Source: Stutzerimonas kunmingensis (GTDB lineage Bacteria; Pseudomonadota; Gammaproteobacteria; Pseudomonadales; Pseudomonadaceae). Taken from it: a stretch of DNA of 64,000 bases. Where the stretch lies: positions 62,001-126,000 of the forward strand of contig NZ_JACXXG010000007.1 in NCBI RefSeq assembly GCF_014764705.1, in the 5' to 3' direction. Below are positions 55,176 to 64,000 of this stretch, piece after piece (within the stretch, counting starts at the first letter, position 1; each line of letters starts with the position of its first letter). A program made the position numbers and the translations under genes. The notes beneath the pieces were generated by a model. It was not told the DNA's origin, did not search any database, and saw only the letters and a list, made by a program, of their open reading frames with translations.

Positions 55176-55901
55176 TCAGACTTCGAGCTGAGTCCAGAGC
55201 GGAGCTGCCCCGGCGGCTTTCTCGATCGCGGCCATTCGCGCCATGTGCGCGGCAACCTCTTCTTCGGTAGCGCGCAGCACCGCAGTGCGCGGCCGATCGG
55301 CCGGTAGCCGGCGGATCGGCGCGGGCTGGGGGCGACCGCCGTCGGAGCTTTCACCATCACCCGCGAGGGACAGATTGGTCTGCCCGCCGGTCATGGTCAG
55401 CCAGACGTCGGCGAGAATCTCGGCATCGAGCAGAGCGCCGTGCAGATCGCGGCCCGAGTTGTCCACGCCGTAGCGTTTGCACAAGGCATCGAGGCTGTTG
55501 CGCTGGCCCGGGTGACGCTCCCGAGCCATCAGCAGGGTATCGAGCACCGAGCAGTGGTCGGTGATCTCGGCACGCTCCTGCTGACCGAGCAGCGCGAACT
55601 CGTTATTGATGAAGCCAAGGTCGAACGCGGCGTTGTGGATGACCAGCTGCGCGTCCTTGATGAACTCGAAGAACTCGTCGGCGATATCGCGGAAACGCGG
55701 CTTGTCGACAAGAAACTCGTTGGTGATGCCGTGAACGGCGATCGCGCCCTCGTCCACTTCACGATCAGGTTGCAGATAGACGTGGTAGTGCCGTCCGGTC
55801 AGGCGGCGGCCGATGACTTCGACACAGCCAATCTCGATGATCCGGTGGCCATCGGTCACCGGCATGCCGGTCGTTTCGGTATCCAGCACTACGCTGCGCA
55901 T
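55176..55901 (-). CDS. dnaQ: DNA polymerase III epsilon subunit
   Basis: 241 residues. Exonuclease motifs of the DEDDh type: VVLDTETTG at the start, VIHNAAFDLGFINNE in Exo II and HGALLDAEILADVWL in Exo III with its histidine. The C-terminal tail holds the alpha-binding region. It proofreads for the replicative polymerase. In reverse order it follows rnhA on the same strand by 14 bp, the dnaQ-rnhA pairing conserved in gammaproteobacteria, although in E. coli the two are divergent. Confidence 0.97.
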   Translation of the reverse strand: MRSVVLDTETTGMPVTDGHRIIEIGCVEVIGRRLTGRHYHVYLQPDREVDEGAIAVHGITNEFLVDKPRFRDIADEFFEFIKDAQLVIHNAAFDLGFINNEFALLGQQERAEITDHCSVLDTLLMARERHPGQRNSLDALCKRYGVDNSGRDLHGALLDAEILADVWLTMTGGQTNLSLAGDGESSDGGRPQPAPIRRLPADRPRTAVLRATEEEVAAHMARMAAIEKAAGAAPLWTQLEV

Positions 55902-55915
55902 ATCGTTTAGCTCAC

Positions 55916-56371
55916 TTACACAATCGGTTGTCGTTTGGCCTGTACTACGCCGCGATTCGCAAGCAGGTCGGCATGCTCGTTACCGGGATGGCCGGTATGA
56001 CCGCGAACCCACTCCCAGCTCACCTGATGGCGGTTGACCTGCTCGTCGAGCTGCTGCCAAAGGTCGGCATTCTTCACCGGCTGCTTGCTCGCCGTTTTCC
56101 ACCCGCGCTTCTTCCAGTTGGGCATCCAGTCGTTGATGCCCTGCATGACGTACTGCGAGTCGGTCACCAAACGAACCTTGCACGAGCGCTTCAGCTCCGC
56201 CAACCCGCGGATTGCCGCCATAAGCTCCATGCGGTTGTTGGTGGTGTCGGGCTCGCCGCCCCAGAGCTCACGCTTGACGCCCTTATAAACAAGTAGCGCC
56301 CCCCAGCCGCCCGGGCCGGGATTGCCCTTGCAGGCACCGTCGGTGTAGATCTCGACCCAATCGTCGCTCAT
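55916..56371 (-). CDS. rnhA: Ribonuclease HI
   Basis: 151 residues. Catalytic acids are in [20 protein letters not shown] (Asp11), [15 protein letters not shown] (Glu), [11 protein letters not shown] (Asp) and [12 protein letters not shown] (Asp). It cuts RNA in RNA-DNA hybrids such as R-loops and primers. Length equals E. coli RNase HI plus a few residues. It is followed by dnaQ 14 bp on and preceded by a methyltransferase gene 38 bp upstream, all minus strand. Confidence 0.97.
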   Translation of the reverse strand: MSDDWVEIYTDGACKGNPGPGGWGALLVYKGVKRELWGGEPDTTNNRMELMAAIRGLAELKRSCKVRLVTDSQYVMQGINDWMPNWKKRGWKTASKQPVKNADLWQQLDEQVNRHQVSWEWVRGHTGHPGNEHADLLANRGVVQAKRQPIV

Positions 56372-56409
56372 GTGGATTGCTTACTCTGTTTGCCGACAGG
56401 CTCGGGGCG

Positions 56410-57180
56410 TCAAGGGAGTCGGTGTTGTTCGGCTTCGCGGCGGCTGACTTTGGCGACGGGCATCGGCAATAGCTTACCCATGCGTTCGCGGCGCTCCTGG
56501 CGCAAGGGCCGCAGGCCGATCATCAACTTGCGCGCGACCAGCAGATAGAAACCGCCAGTTGGCGCCTGCAACTGCTGCCCGACGGACTCCAGACGAGATA
56601 ACCGCGCCTGCCAGTCGCTCGAAGAAAGCGGCGGACAATAGCATCCGAAGCGACGTTTCTCCAGCGCGAATCCCAGCAGGTTCAGCCAGTCCCCTACCCT
56701 TGACGGACGAATGCAACGCGCCTGCCGAAACGCCTCGCGCGAGACCAGATGACGCAGGCCCCAGGCACTCCAGGGGTTGATACCGACGATCAGCAGATGC
56801 CCGCCCGGACGAACGCCACGCGCCGCTTCACGCAACAACCCATGGGGCGACAGGCTGAAATCCAATGCATGCTGCAGCACCACGACATCAGCAGCATGCT
56901 CGCCGAGCGGCCAGGCCTGCTCCTCGCAATGAATCTCCACACCAGGCAGTGGCGCACCGAGGCGAACGCTGCGTTTGATGTTCTGTGGTTGCACCGGCTC
57001 GCCGCTGAACGGACCGTTGTGCACCAGATAGCTGCCGAAACAACGCGCCAGCTCTTCGGTCAGGACTTGCTTCTCCTGAACCAGCAGCTGCTGGCCCAGC
57101 GGCCCCTCGAACCAGGCGGACGCCTCATTGATCATGGACAGCCAATGGTCGCTGCCTTGGGTGGACGGTCGATCGTTCAT
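56410..57180 (-). CDS. SAM-dependent methyltransferase (class I)
   Basis: 256 residues. The Methyltransf_11 core spans about 60-160: [20 protein letters not shown] is motif III-IV and [20 protein letters not shown] the post-IV strand. The glycine-rich motif I is weak (the region near [10 protein letters not shown]), so cofactor binding may be atypical. A C-terminal basic tail follows ([20 protein letters not shown]). Found between gloB and rnhA in Pseudomonas generally; the substrate is unknown. It is divergent from gloB. Confidence 0.82.
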   Translation of the reverse strand: MNDRPSTQGSDHWLSMINEASAWFEGPLGQQLLVQEKQVLTEELARCFGSYLVHNGPFSGEPVQPQNIKRSVRLGAPLPGVEIHCEEQAWPLGEHAADVVVLQHALDFSLSPHGLLREAARGVRPGGHLLIVGINPWSAWGLRHLVSREAFRQARCIRPSRVGDWLNLLGFALEKRRFGCYCPPLSSSDWQARLSRLESVGQQLQAPTGGFYLLVARKLMIGLRPLRQERRERMGKLLPMPVAKVSRREAEQHRLP

Positions 57181-57289
57181 CGCTCGGCTCCGTTCGCCGC
57201 GCGATCTGCGCGGCGCTGAGTTCGCTCGGGTTCAACTTTCCCATGGGACTGCTAGGATGCGCCTTTGTCACACAATTGGCGACCCGCCC

Positions 57290-58069
57290 ATGTTGAAGAT
57301 CGAAGCCCTGCCCGCCTTCACCGACAACTACATCTGGTTGCTTCTGGACGAGGCCACTCAACGCTGCGCTGCCGTCGATCCCGGTGATGCCACGCCAGTC
57401 CTGAAGTGGCTGCGCGACCACTCGGACTGGCAGCTCAGTGACATCCTGATTACCCACCACCATCACGACCACGTCGGCGGCGTCGAACGGCTCAAGACAC
57501 AGACCGGCGCGCGCGTTTATGGACCGGCGGCCGAGAACATTCCCGCGCGCGACGAGGCGCTGAGCGACGGCCAGCACCTCGAGGTACTCGGGACGGACTT
57601 GCAGGTCATCGCCGTCCCTGGCCACACGCTTGGCCATATCGCTTATTTCCATGCTGACCCCGTGCAGCCCTGGCTGCTCTGTGGCGATACGCTGTTCGCC
57701 GCCGGCTGCGGGCGTCTGTTCGAAGGCACGCCCGAGCAGATGTTCCGCTCGCTGCAGCGCCTGGCCGATACACCGGATAGCACCCTCGTCTACTGCACCC
57801 ACGAATACACGCTGAGCAATTTGCGCTTTGCCCGGGCAGTGGAACCGGACAACCCGGCCATTGGAAAACGCATGCGCGAGGTGACCGAACTGCGCGAATC
57901 GAACCGCTTCAGCCTGCCAAGCAGAATGGATATCGAGCGCGCGACCAACCCTTTTCTGCGTTGTGGTGTCGCCGCCGTTCAGCATGCGGCAAGCGAGCGC
58001 AGCGGCGGCCAGCTAGACGGCGATGTGGCGGTTTTCGCGGCTTTGCGCGCCTGGAAGGACGCCTTCTGA
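57290..58069 (+). CDS. gloB: Hydroxyacylglutathione hydrolase (glyoxalase II)
   Basis: 259 residues. Metallo-beta-lactamase metal site [10 protein letters not shown] at about 53-62, further ligands in [28 protein letters not shown] and [14 protein letters not shown]. The substrate-binding C-terminal helices end the protein. It splits S-lactoylglutathione to lactate and glutathione in methylglyoxal detoxification. Start at ATG 57290. Confidence 0.96.
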   Translation: MLKIEALPAFTDNYIWLLLDEATQRCAAVDPGDATPVLKWLRDHSDWQLSDILITHHHHDHVGGVERLKTQTGARVYGPAAENIPARDEALSDGQHLEVLGTDLQVIAVPGHTLGHIAYFHADPVQPWLLCGDTLFAAGCGRLFEGTPEQMFRSLQRLADTPDSTLVYCTHEYTLSNLRFARAVEPDNPAIGKRMREVTELRESNRFSLPSRMDIERATNPFLRCGVAAVQHAASERSGGQLDGDVAVFAALRAWKDAF

Positions 58070-58105
58070 CAAGGTCGACAGGTTCCCGAAACGCGGCATG
58101 CAGCC

Positions 58106-58134
58106 TTGACCCCACCAGGGGGCGTTCCTAGAAT
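58106..58134 (+). promoter_or_regulatory. Sigma-70 promoter of mltD
   Basis: TTGACC (58106-58111), a 17-bp spacer and TAGAAT (58129-58134), 35 bp before the mltD start codon. Both boxes match the consensus at five of six or better and the spacing is ideal. Confidence 0.72.
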
Positions 58135-58169
58135 CCCCCGAATTTTGTTTCCGGGGAAGATTCCAGCCA

Positions 58170-59726
58170 ATGCCGCCAGCTCCCAAGAAACGCCTCGAAC
58201 CGGACGCCTTGGCAGCCTCTGGTCGGGCGTTGGCTCTAGCCGTTTGCGTCGCCCTAGCGGGCTGTCAGAGCAACGCCGTGCGTGATGATGCACGCGATCA
58301 GGCAAGCCGCACCACGGCGCCTGTGGCAGAAGAGCCCATCTGGCTGAACGACACCCCCGTCATCACCGAACACCAGGACATCTGGGAGCGAATTCGCGAG
58401 GGTTACAAGCTTCAGGAGCATCTGGACAGCAACCCCCGCATCGAGCAACAGCGCCTGCTGTTCTCCAGTCGCCCAAGATCCATCGAAATCGCCAGCGAGC
58501 GCGGCAGCCCCTATATCCACTACATTGTCGAGCGCCTCGAAGAGCGCGACATGCCGCTGGAACTGGCTTTGCTGCCGATTATCGAAAGCTCCTACGATCC
58601 CTTCGCCTATTCGCCCGCCCACGCCGTCGGGCTCTGGCAGTTCATTCCCGCCACCGGCCGGCACTTCAATCTTCGGCAGACAAGCTGGTACGACGGCCGC
58701 CGTGACATCACCGCCTCGACCAATGCAGCCCTGCGTTATCTGAGCTACCTGCACGGCCTGTTCAACGGTGACTGGCTGCTGGCACTGGCTGCCTACAACT
58801 CGGGTGAAGGCACCGTGAGCCGGGCCATCGAACGCAACCAGAAGCTAGGCCTGCCGACCGACTACTGGAACCTGCCATTGCCGCAGGAAACCCGCGACTA
58901 CGTGCCGAAGCTGCTGGCCCTGTCGCAGTTGATCCAGGCCCCTGAGGCCTATGGCATCAATCTCAATCCGATCGCCAACGAGCCCTACTTCGAAGTCATC
59001 GCGCTCAAGCAGCGCATGGATCTGGCGCGGGTCGCCAAACTCGCCGACCTGGACGAGGACGAGCTCTACCAGCTGAATCCTGCCTTCACCCGCCGAATTA
59101 CCCTGGATGGTCCGCAGCAGCTGCTGGTGCCAATGGAAAAGGCTGAAATGCTGGCAGCCAACCTGGCGCTGATGAAGCCGCAGGACCTGGTCGACTGGCA
59201 GCAGTATCAGGTGCGCGCAGGAGACACCCTGTGCGTCATCGCCAACCGTCATCATCTGACCGTCAACATCATCCGCGACGTGAACCGGTTGAAGAGCGAC
59301 ACGTTGCGGATCGGGCAGGTCCTCAGCCTCCCAACCAGCGGTGATGCCGGCGCTTCGCGGGAGTTGCTGCACGCTGTAGCGCGTCAGCCGGCCGCCACGC
59401 CGCGCAGCTACCGGGTCAAATCTGGCGACAATCTCTGGGACATCGCCAAGGCTCAGCGCGTCTCGGTACGCGACCTGCAGCGCTGGAACAAGCTCTCCGG
59501 CAGCCAGCTCAAAGTGGGCCAGGCGCTGTTCCTGCAGGGCCCGGCAGTAGCCAAAGCGCAGAGCAAGGGAAATTCGCCTACCTATTACAAAGTGCAGAAA
59601 GGCGACTCGCTGTACCAGATCGCCAAGCGCTTCAACGTACAGCTGAACAACCTGAAGACCTGGAACCCGAAAGGCACCAGCGTGCTGCGCCCTGGCCAGC
59701 TGCTGACGCTATACCTCGCCAACTAG
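58170..59726 (+). CDS. mltD: Membrane-bound lytic murein transglycosylase D
   Basis: 518 residues. A lipoprotein signal ends in lipobox ALAGC (Cys32). The SLT domain (about 105-265) has catalytic Glu139 in LLPIIESSYDPF and VGLWQFIPATGRHF. Three LysM domains follow (about 348-388, 413-455, 471-515), e.g. YRVKSGDNLWDIAKAQRVSV and YYKVQKGDSLYQIAKRFNVQ. It cleaves peptidoglycan glycan strands from the periplasmic side of the outer membrane. A strong promoter lies upstream and the gene follows gloB as in P. aeruginosa. Confidence 0.96.
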   Translation: MPPAPKKRLEPDALAASGRALALAVCVALAGCQSNAVRDDARDQASRTTAPVAEEPIWLNDTPVITEHQDIWERIREGYKLQEHLDSNPRIEQQRLLFSSRPRSIEIASERGSPYIHYIVERLEERDMPLELALLPIIESSYDPFAYSPAHAVGLWQFIPATGRHFNLRQTSWYDGRRDITASTNAALRYLSYLHGLFNGDWLLALAAYNSGEGTVSRAIERNQKLGLPTDYWNLPLPQETRDYVPKLLALSQLIQAPEAYGINLNPIANEPYFEVIALKQRMDLARVAKLADLDEDELYQLNPAFTRRITLDGPQQLLVPMEKAEMLAANLALMKPQDLVDWQQYQVRAGDTLCVIANRHHLTVNIIRDVNRLKSDTLRIGQVLSLPTSGDAGASRELLHAVARQPAATPRSYRVKSGDNLWDIAKAQRVSVRDLQRWNKLSGSQLKVGQALFLQGPAVAKAQSKGNSPTYYKVQKGDSLYQIAKRFNVQLNNLKTWNPKGTSVLRPGQLLTLYLAN

Positions 59727-59737
59727 CCCTCCGCCAT

Positions 59738-61213
59738 TCACCCAGCCGGACGCTTGCTCAGGGACTCCAGGCAGCGTCCAGTCAGCTGGGTAAAGCGCTG
59801 AAACGCGACGAACTGTTCGTGTTTCAGCGCCCGCCCCGAAAGCCGGCAATCGCCGTAGATCACACCTATTTCACGCGTCCCCGCCATCAGCGGTGCGATG
59901 AAGAACATGCCATTGCCAAACCACTTTCGCAGCGGCTGGGTCACCAGGTCGGCCAAGTCATAACTTGCCGGCACGCCCATCCAGAGCGACTGCCGATGGC
60001 GCAGTGCGTAACTGAACACGTTCGGCTGCTCGGGTTGGTCAGCGGGAAGCACGAAGCCCTGAATCCAGGTCTCGGTCCCTTCACCGACGGCGCAACGCAC
60101 CTTGAAACGCGTCTGCTGATCGGCCAGCACCGCCACCATCACACGTTCCAGGCCAACCCCGCGGTGTAGCCCCTTCAGCAGCGTATCCAGAATCAACGTG
60201 GCATCGCCGCCGCCCGAGGCCATGAGCCCCAGGTCCTGCAGCGCCTGTTGCATCAGCAACAGATCCGGTTGCAGCAAGGCTGCCTGACGCTGGGCCTGCT
60301 GCAGGCGGATCTGCTCGGGATCGGTACTGGGAATGAGCCGGCCCAGACGACTTGCGCCAAATGTGGTCGCCACCTGCACGGTTTCATCGGCGCTGGCGAG
60401 TATCTGCTGCAACGCATCAGCTTCATCCACGCCGGTGAACTCGGCCACGGCCCTGGTCAGTGACGTCATCCGCTCGCACTCCCAGCCTCCGAGTGCGGCT
60501 TCGCTGATCTGTACGCCCAGCGCGACCGCGCGAGCGGCCGGATCGCTGCTGGCCACCTGAGTGTGTGCAAGACTGGTCAACTCTCCCAGGTTCCAGCTTC
60601 TGACCAGACCCAGGCTGAGCTGCCGGAAGCTGGTGCCCAACACGCTCTGCACCGCATCGTCAGGCTTGATGCCCGGCTGCGTCAGCAGCAGGGCCAGCTC
60701 ATCCGCCTGCTCTCCACCGCAGCCCCAGAACGCCAGCTCGCCCACGTTGTAGAGCAGCGCGGCAATGAATACTTCTTCCTCGTGACGCGAAAGCACATAG
60801 CCGGCGATGTTGCGGGCTTGCACCGCGGCGTGAAACGAACGAGCCAGCAGTTCCAGCAGCTGCTCCCTCGGGGCGCGCTCAAGCAGGCTGTCGATCAGCG
60901 TGACCGACAGACTGATCAGGCGCACGTTCTCGAAGCCGATCATCACGATGGCCCGAGAAATCGTCTTGATGGTCTCCTGGGAGGGGTTGTAATAGCTGCT
61001 ATTGCCGACCCTCAGCACCTTGGAAGTCAGCGAGGCATCACGAAGCAGTACATCGGCCAGTTGCTGCACCGAAGCATGTTCATGCACGGCAAGGCGCTGC
61101 AGATCCTTGACCACGGACGCCAGCGCAGGCAGCTCCGATTGATTCAGGCGGTCTATCCATGCCTGAAGACCCTGGGCACGTACATCCAAGAGGTCACCTC
61201 TGCACAATGCCAT
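59738..61213 (-). CDS. HDOD-domain signalling protein
   Basis: 491 residues from the ATG at 61213. The HDOD domain (about 20-215) includes LPALASVVKDLQRLAVHEHA, LLRDASLTSKVLRVGNSSYY and TIKTISRAIVMIGFENVRLI; the HD metal ligands are incomplete, as is normal for HDOD. The last 180 residues look like a GAF-type sensor (ERVMVAVLADQQTRFKVRCA). HDOD proteins act in signalling and stress responses without a settled chemistry. A TTG at 61189 preceded by AGAGGT would shorten the protein by eight residues and has the better ribosome site. It converges with mltD. Confidence 0.86.
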   Translation of the reverse strand: MALCRGDLLDVRAQGLQAWIDRLNQSELPALASVVKDLQRLAVHEHASVQQLADVLLRDASLTSKVLRVGNSSYYNPSQETIKTISRAIVMIGFENVRLISLSVTLIDSLLERAPREQLLELLARSFHAAVQARNIAGYVLSRHEEEVFIAALLYNVGELAFWGCGGEQADELALLLTQPGIKPDDAVQSVLGTSFRQLSLGLVRSWNLGELTSLAHTQVASSDPAARAVALGVQISEAALGGWECERMTSLTRAVAEFTGVDEADALQQILASADETVQVATTFGASRLGRLIPSTDPEQIRLQQAQRQAALLQPDLLLMQQALQDLGLMASGGGDATLILDTLLKGLHRGVGLERVMVAVLADQQTRFKVRCAVGEGTETWIQGFVLPADQPEQPNVFSYALRHRQSLWMGVPASYDLADLVTQPLRKWFGNGMFFIAPLMAGTREIGVIYGDCRLSGRALKHEQFVAFQRFTQLTGRCLESLSKRPAG

Positions 61214-61328
61214 TACGGGAAATGACCGGCAGTTTGCCCGAGTTGCCCGGCCTTTTTCCAGCGCATACAAGCTGTTACTGTACCGGCCCGAGAAGCCCCT
61301 AAGCGCCAAGGATCGGATTTCCCGTCTG

Positions 61329-63158
61329 ATGCGAGCCCTGCTACCGTTACTGACCTGCCTGGCATTGAGCTTTCCCGCCTTCGCCACCATCAGCGAAAGC
61401 CATGGTTATGCGCAGTTCGGCACTCTTAAGTATCCGGCCAACTTTACCCACTTCGATTGGGTGAATCCGCGCGCGCCGAAGGGTGGCCAGATCAAACTGA
61501 TGGCCTCCGGAACGTTCGACACCCTGAACCCCTACACTTTCAAGGGCACCAGCCTGAGTTCGGCGCCCGGCTTTCTGCAATACGGCATCAGCGAGCTGAA
61601 CGAGCCACTGATGGTCGGCACCGGCATCTACGACCCGTCCGGAGACGAACCTGCCTCCAGCTACGGTCTGATTGCCGAGTCGGTGGAGCACAGCGATAAC
61701 TACAGCTGGGTAGTTTTCAACCTGCGCAAGGAAGCTCGCTTCCATGACGGCAAGCCGATCACTGCCTACGACGTCGCCTTTTCCTATCGCACCCTGATAA
61801 AGGATGGCCACCCTCAGTACCGCTCCAACCTGCAGGGGGTGAAGCGGGTCGACATCCTCAACCGACATCGCATTCGTTTCGTATTCGAGCAACCAAAAAA
61901 TCCGCTGCTGATCATGCGCCTCGGCGAACTGCCTGTGCTGCCACAGCACTACTGGAAGAATCGAGACTTCAGCGCGACCACCTTCGAACCCCCACTGGGC
62001 AGCGGCCCCTACCGCATCACGCATGTGCAACCAGGCCGGCAGGTAGTCTTCGAGCGAGTGCGGGACTGGTGGGGCGCCAAGCTGCCGGTCAATCAGGGGA
62101 AATACAATTTCAACCGAGTCTCGGTCGAGTTCTATCGCGATAGCGTGGTGGCCTTCGAAGCCTTCAAGGTCGGCGAGTTCGACTTCTTCATCGAACACCA
62201 GGCGAAGAACTGGGCCAATGGCTACCAGTTTCCGGCAGTGATGCGCGGCGACATCATTCGCGCTGAAATCCCCCACCAGATTCCGACCCAGACCCAGGCG
62301 CTGTTCATGAACGGGCGCCGTGCGACCTTCGCCGACAGTCGTGTGCGCGAAGCGCTCGGCCTGATGTTCGACTTCGAATGGACCAATCGCGCCCTGTTCT
62401 ACGGCGCCTACCGCCGCAGTGAAAGCTACTACCCCAACAGCGACTTCACAGCGACAGGCAAGCCCGAAGGCGGTGAGTGGCTGTTGCTCTCGCCGTACCG
62501 CAAGCAGCTCCCGCCCGAACTGTTCACCGAGCCCTTCCAGCTTCCGCAGACCGAAGGCCGCGGGATTCCGCGGGAAACCTTGCGCCACGCGCTAAAACTG
62601 CTCGCCGAGGCGGGCTGGAAAGCCTCGGATGCCGGCCTGTTGAACAGCGCCGGACAACCGCTGAGCTTCGAGATCCTGCTGGTCAACCCGCGGCTCGAAC
62701 GCATCCTCCAACCCTACGTCGAGAACCTGGCACGCATTGGCATTCAAGCCAATCTGCGCACCGTGGACAGTGCCCAGTACAAGCAGCGCCTCGATCACTA
62801 CGACTACGACATGATCCTGATGACTCTGGCACAGAGCCTCAGCCCCGGGATCGAGCAGTATCTGTACTTTCATTCCAGTCAGGTCGACGTCAAGGGCGGT
62901 CGCAACTATGCCGGCATCGCCAATCCGATCGTCGACGACCTGATTGACAAGCTGCTCGCCGCGCAGACCCGCGACGAGCAAGTCGCCGCCGCCCGCGCAA
63001 TCGACCGCGTGCTGCTGTGGAACCACTACACCATTCCGAACTGGTTCATCAGTAACCACCGCCTGGCGTACCGCAATCGGTTCGCCCACGTCACCACGCC
63101 ACCCTATACGCTGGGTTTGCGCGCCTGGTGGCTGAAGAGCCTGGAGAAGACCAAATGA
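61329..63158 (+). CDS. Extracellular solute-binding protein, YejA family (first of tandem pair)
   Basis: 609 residues. Signal peptide MRALLPLLTCLALSFPAFAT, then an SBP family 5 fold with YPANFTHFDWVNPRAPKGGQ and FEPPLGSGPYRITHVQPGRQ, typical of YejA-like ABC binding proteins. E. coli YejABEF takes up microcin C and peptide-like compounds. The stop codon overlaps the start of the next gene (ATGA). The permease and ATPase genes are expected downstream of the window. Confidence 0.92.
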   Translation: MRALLPLLTCLALSFPAFATISESHGYAQFGTLKYPANFTHFDWVNPRAPKGGQIKLMASGTFDTLNPYTFKGTSLSSAPGFLQYGISELNEPLMVGTGIYDPSGDEPASSYGLIAESVEHSDNYSWVVFNLRKEARFHDGKPITAYDVAFSYRTLIKDGHPQYRSNLQGVKRVDILNRHRIRFVFEQPKNPLLIMRLGELPVLPQHYWKNRDFSATTFEPPLGSGPYRITHVQPGRQVVFERVRDWWGAKLPVNQGKYNFNRVSVEFYRDSVVAFEAFKVGEFDFFIEHQAKNWANGYQFPAVMRGDIIRAEIPHQIPTQTQALFMNGRRATFADSRVREALGLMFDFEWTNRALFYGAYRRSESYYPNSDFTATGKPEGGEWLLLSPYRKQLPPELFTEPFQLPQTEGRGIPRETLRHALKLLAEAGWKASDAGLLNSAGQPLSFEILLVNPRLERILQPYVENLARIGIQANLRTVDSAQYKQRLDHYDYDMILMTLAQSLSPGIEQYLYFHSSQVDVKGGRNYAGIANPIVDDLIDKLLAAQTRDEQVAAARAIDRVLLWNHYTIPNWFISNHRLAYRNRFAHVTTPPYTLGLRAWWLKSLEKTK

Positions 63159-64000
63159 ATGATCGCGCGCGCCATCCGCTGCTCCGCGCCGGGCTGCTGG
63201 GGCTGCTCTGCCTCGCTGCTATCGCCGAAGCCGCTCCTCGCCATGCCCTGACGCTGTATGACGAGAAGCCGAAGTACCCGGCCAATTTCCAGCATTTCGA
63301 ATATGCCAACCCAGACGCTCCCAAGGGTGGGACGTTGCGACAGGCTGGTTTCGGCGGCTTCGACTCGCTCAACCCCTTCATCAACAAGGGCGTTGCAGCC
63401 GACGATATCGGTCTGATCTACGACACCCTCACCACCAACAGCCTGGACGAACCCTTCACCGTCTACGGCCTGCTGGCGGAAAAGATAGAAAAGGGACCGA
63501 ACAACAGCTGGGTGCGCTTCCACTTGCGCCCGCAGGCACGCTTCCATGACGGCGAGCCGGTAGAGGCCGAGGATGTGGTGTTCACCTTCGAAACCCTGAT
63601 GAGCCAGGGTGCCCCGCAATACCGCGCCTACTACGCCGATGTGGAGAAAGTGACAGCGGAAAGCCCGAGGCGGGTGCGCTTCGATTTCAAGCACGCTGGC
63701 AATCGCGAACTGCCGATGATCCTCGGGCAGATGCCAGTGTTGCCGAAGCATTGGTGGGAAGGAAAGGAATTCACTTCGGGCAGCCTCGAACCGCCTCTGG
63801 GCAGTGGCCCATACCGCGTCGAGAAGGTCCAGGCCGGCCGCTCGATCCGCTATGAGCGCGTAGCAGACTACTGGGGCAAGGACCTCCCGGTGAATCGCGG
63901 TTTCTACAACTTCGATCACATCAGTTTCGATTACTACCGCGACAATACCGTCGCCTTGCAGGCGTTCAAGGCCGGGCACTTTGATTATTGGGAGGAGCGC
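63155..64000 (+). CDS. Second YejA-like solute-binding protein, 3' end outside window
   Basis: Open to the window edge: 282 codons of an expected 610. Signal peptide in MNDRARHPLLRAGLLGLLCL followed by AAIAEA. PKYPANFQHFEYANPDAPKG and LEPPLGSGPYRVEKVQAGRS repeat the landmarks of the gene before, so the two arose by duplication. It overlaps that gene by 4 bp (ATGA). Two diverged binding proteins for one transporter would widen its substrate range; this is inferred. Confidence 0.92.
   Translation, partial: MNDRARHPLLRAGLLGLLCLAAIAEAAPRHALTLYDEKPKYPANFQHFEYANPDAPKGGTLRQAGFGGFDSLNPFINKGVAADDIGLIYDTLTTNSLDEPFTVYGLLAEKIEKGPNNSWVRFHLRPQARFHDGEPVEAEDVVFTFETLMSQGAPQYRAYYADVEKVTAESPRRVRFDFKHAGNRELPMILGQMPVLPKHWWEGKEFTSGSLEPPLGSGPYRVEKVQAGRSIRYERVADYWGKDLPVNRGFYNFDHISFDYYRDNTVALQAFKAGHFDYWEER

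Overview
The window is chromosomal DNA of a GC-rich gammaproteobacterium of the genus Pseudomonas in the broad sense, most likely the stutzeri lineage (Stutzerimonas). This rests on protein similarity recalled from memory and on gene orders familiar from Pseudomonas: metH divergent from cti, nfuA nearby, and the long block fimL - crotonase - ldcA - dnaQ - rnhA - methyltransferase / gloB - mltD - YejA-type binding proteins. No rRNA, tRNA or CRISPR array was seen.

Region by region. 1-4.98 kb: tail of a LysR regulator, then a minus-strand gluconate cluster (gntR, TRAP binding protein, large permease, and a gluconokinase fused to the TRAP small permease). 4.98-10.17 kb: ppiC, a ZapE-like ATPase, and a D-amino-acid module (LysR regulator divergent from dadA-ridA-TAXI binding protein). 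10.17-12.5 kb: an AT-richer scar holding the last 27 codons of a TonB receptor, podovirus-like virion gene remnants, a phage lipoprotein and a decayed integrase. 12.5-18 kb: ybiT, an epoxide hydrolase, uppP and a Cache-type chemoreceptor. 18-26.35 kb: small conserved genes, a YetF protein, topoisomerase IB, a PAS-GGDEF / REC-CheC pair, nfuA and cti. 26.5-33.4 kb: metH, a small conserved gene, a complete IS5-type insertion with CTAG duplication, and pnuC-nadR. 33.4-39.5 kb: transporters, a second RlmN-like enzyme, and an LRR-kinase followed by two small membrane proteins. 39.5-42.2 kb: cysI and its DUF934 partner, flanked by two 33-codon genes. 42.2-50 kb: quinone oxidoreductase, sohB, phosphatase, SCP2 protein, phosphotransferase and SDR pair, TSUP transporter, nudC. 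50-64 kb: fimL, dienoyl-CoA isomerase-like crotonase, ldcA, dnaQ, rnhA, methyltransferase, gloB, mltD, an HDOD protein and two tandem YejA-like binding proteins, the second cut by the window edge.

Genes that work together: gluconate is imported by the TRAP system and phosphorylated by the kinase domain on the same polypeptide as the small permease, under GntR. D-amino acids are oxidised by DadA, the imine is cleared by RidA, and the TAXI protein probably supplies substrate. Nicotinamide riboside enters through PnuC and is phosphorylated by the NadR-like kinase.

The most original observation is at the gluconate locus. The gluconokinase-DctQ fusion carries, inside the linker between its two domains, a 14-bp palindrome (TGNTAGCGCTANCA) that matches a second copy in the promoter. 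The linker looks like a fossilised, or still working, GntR operator from an ancestral intergenic region.
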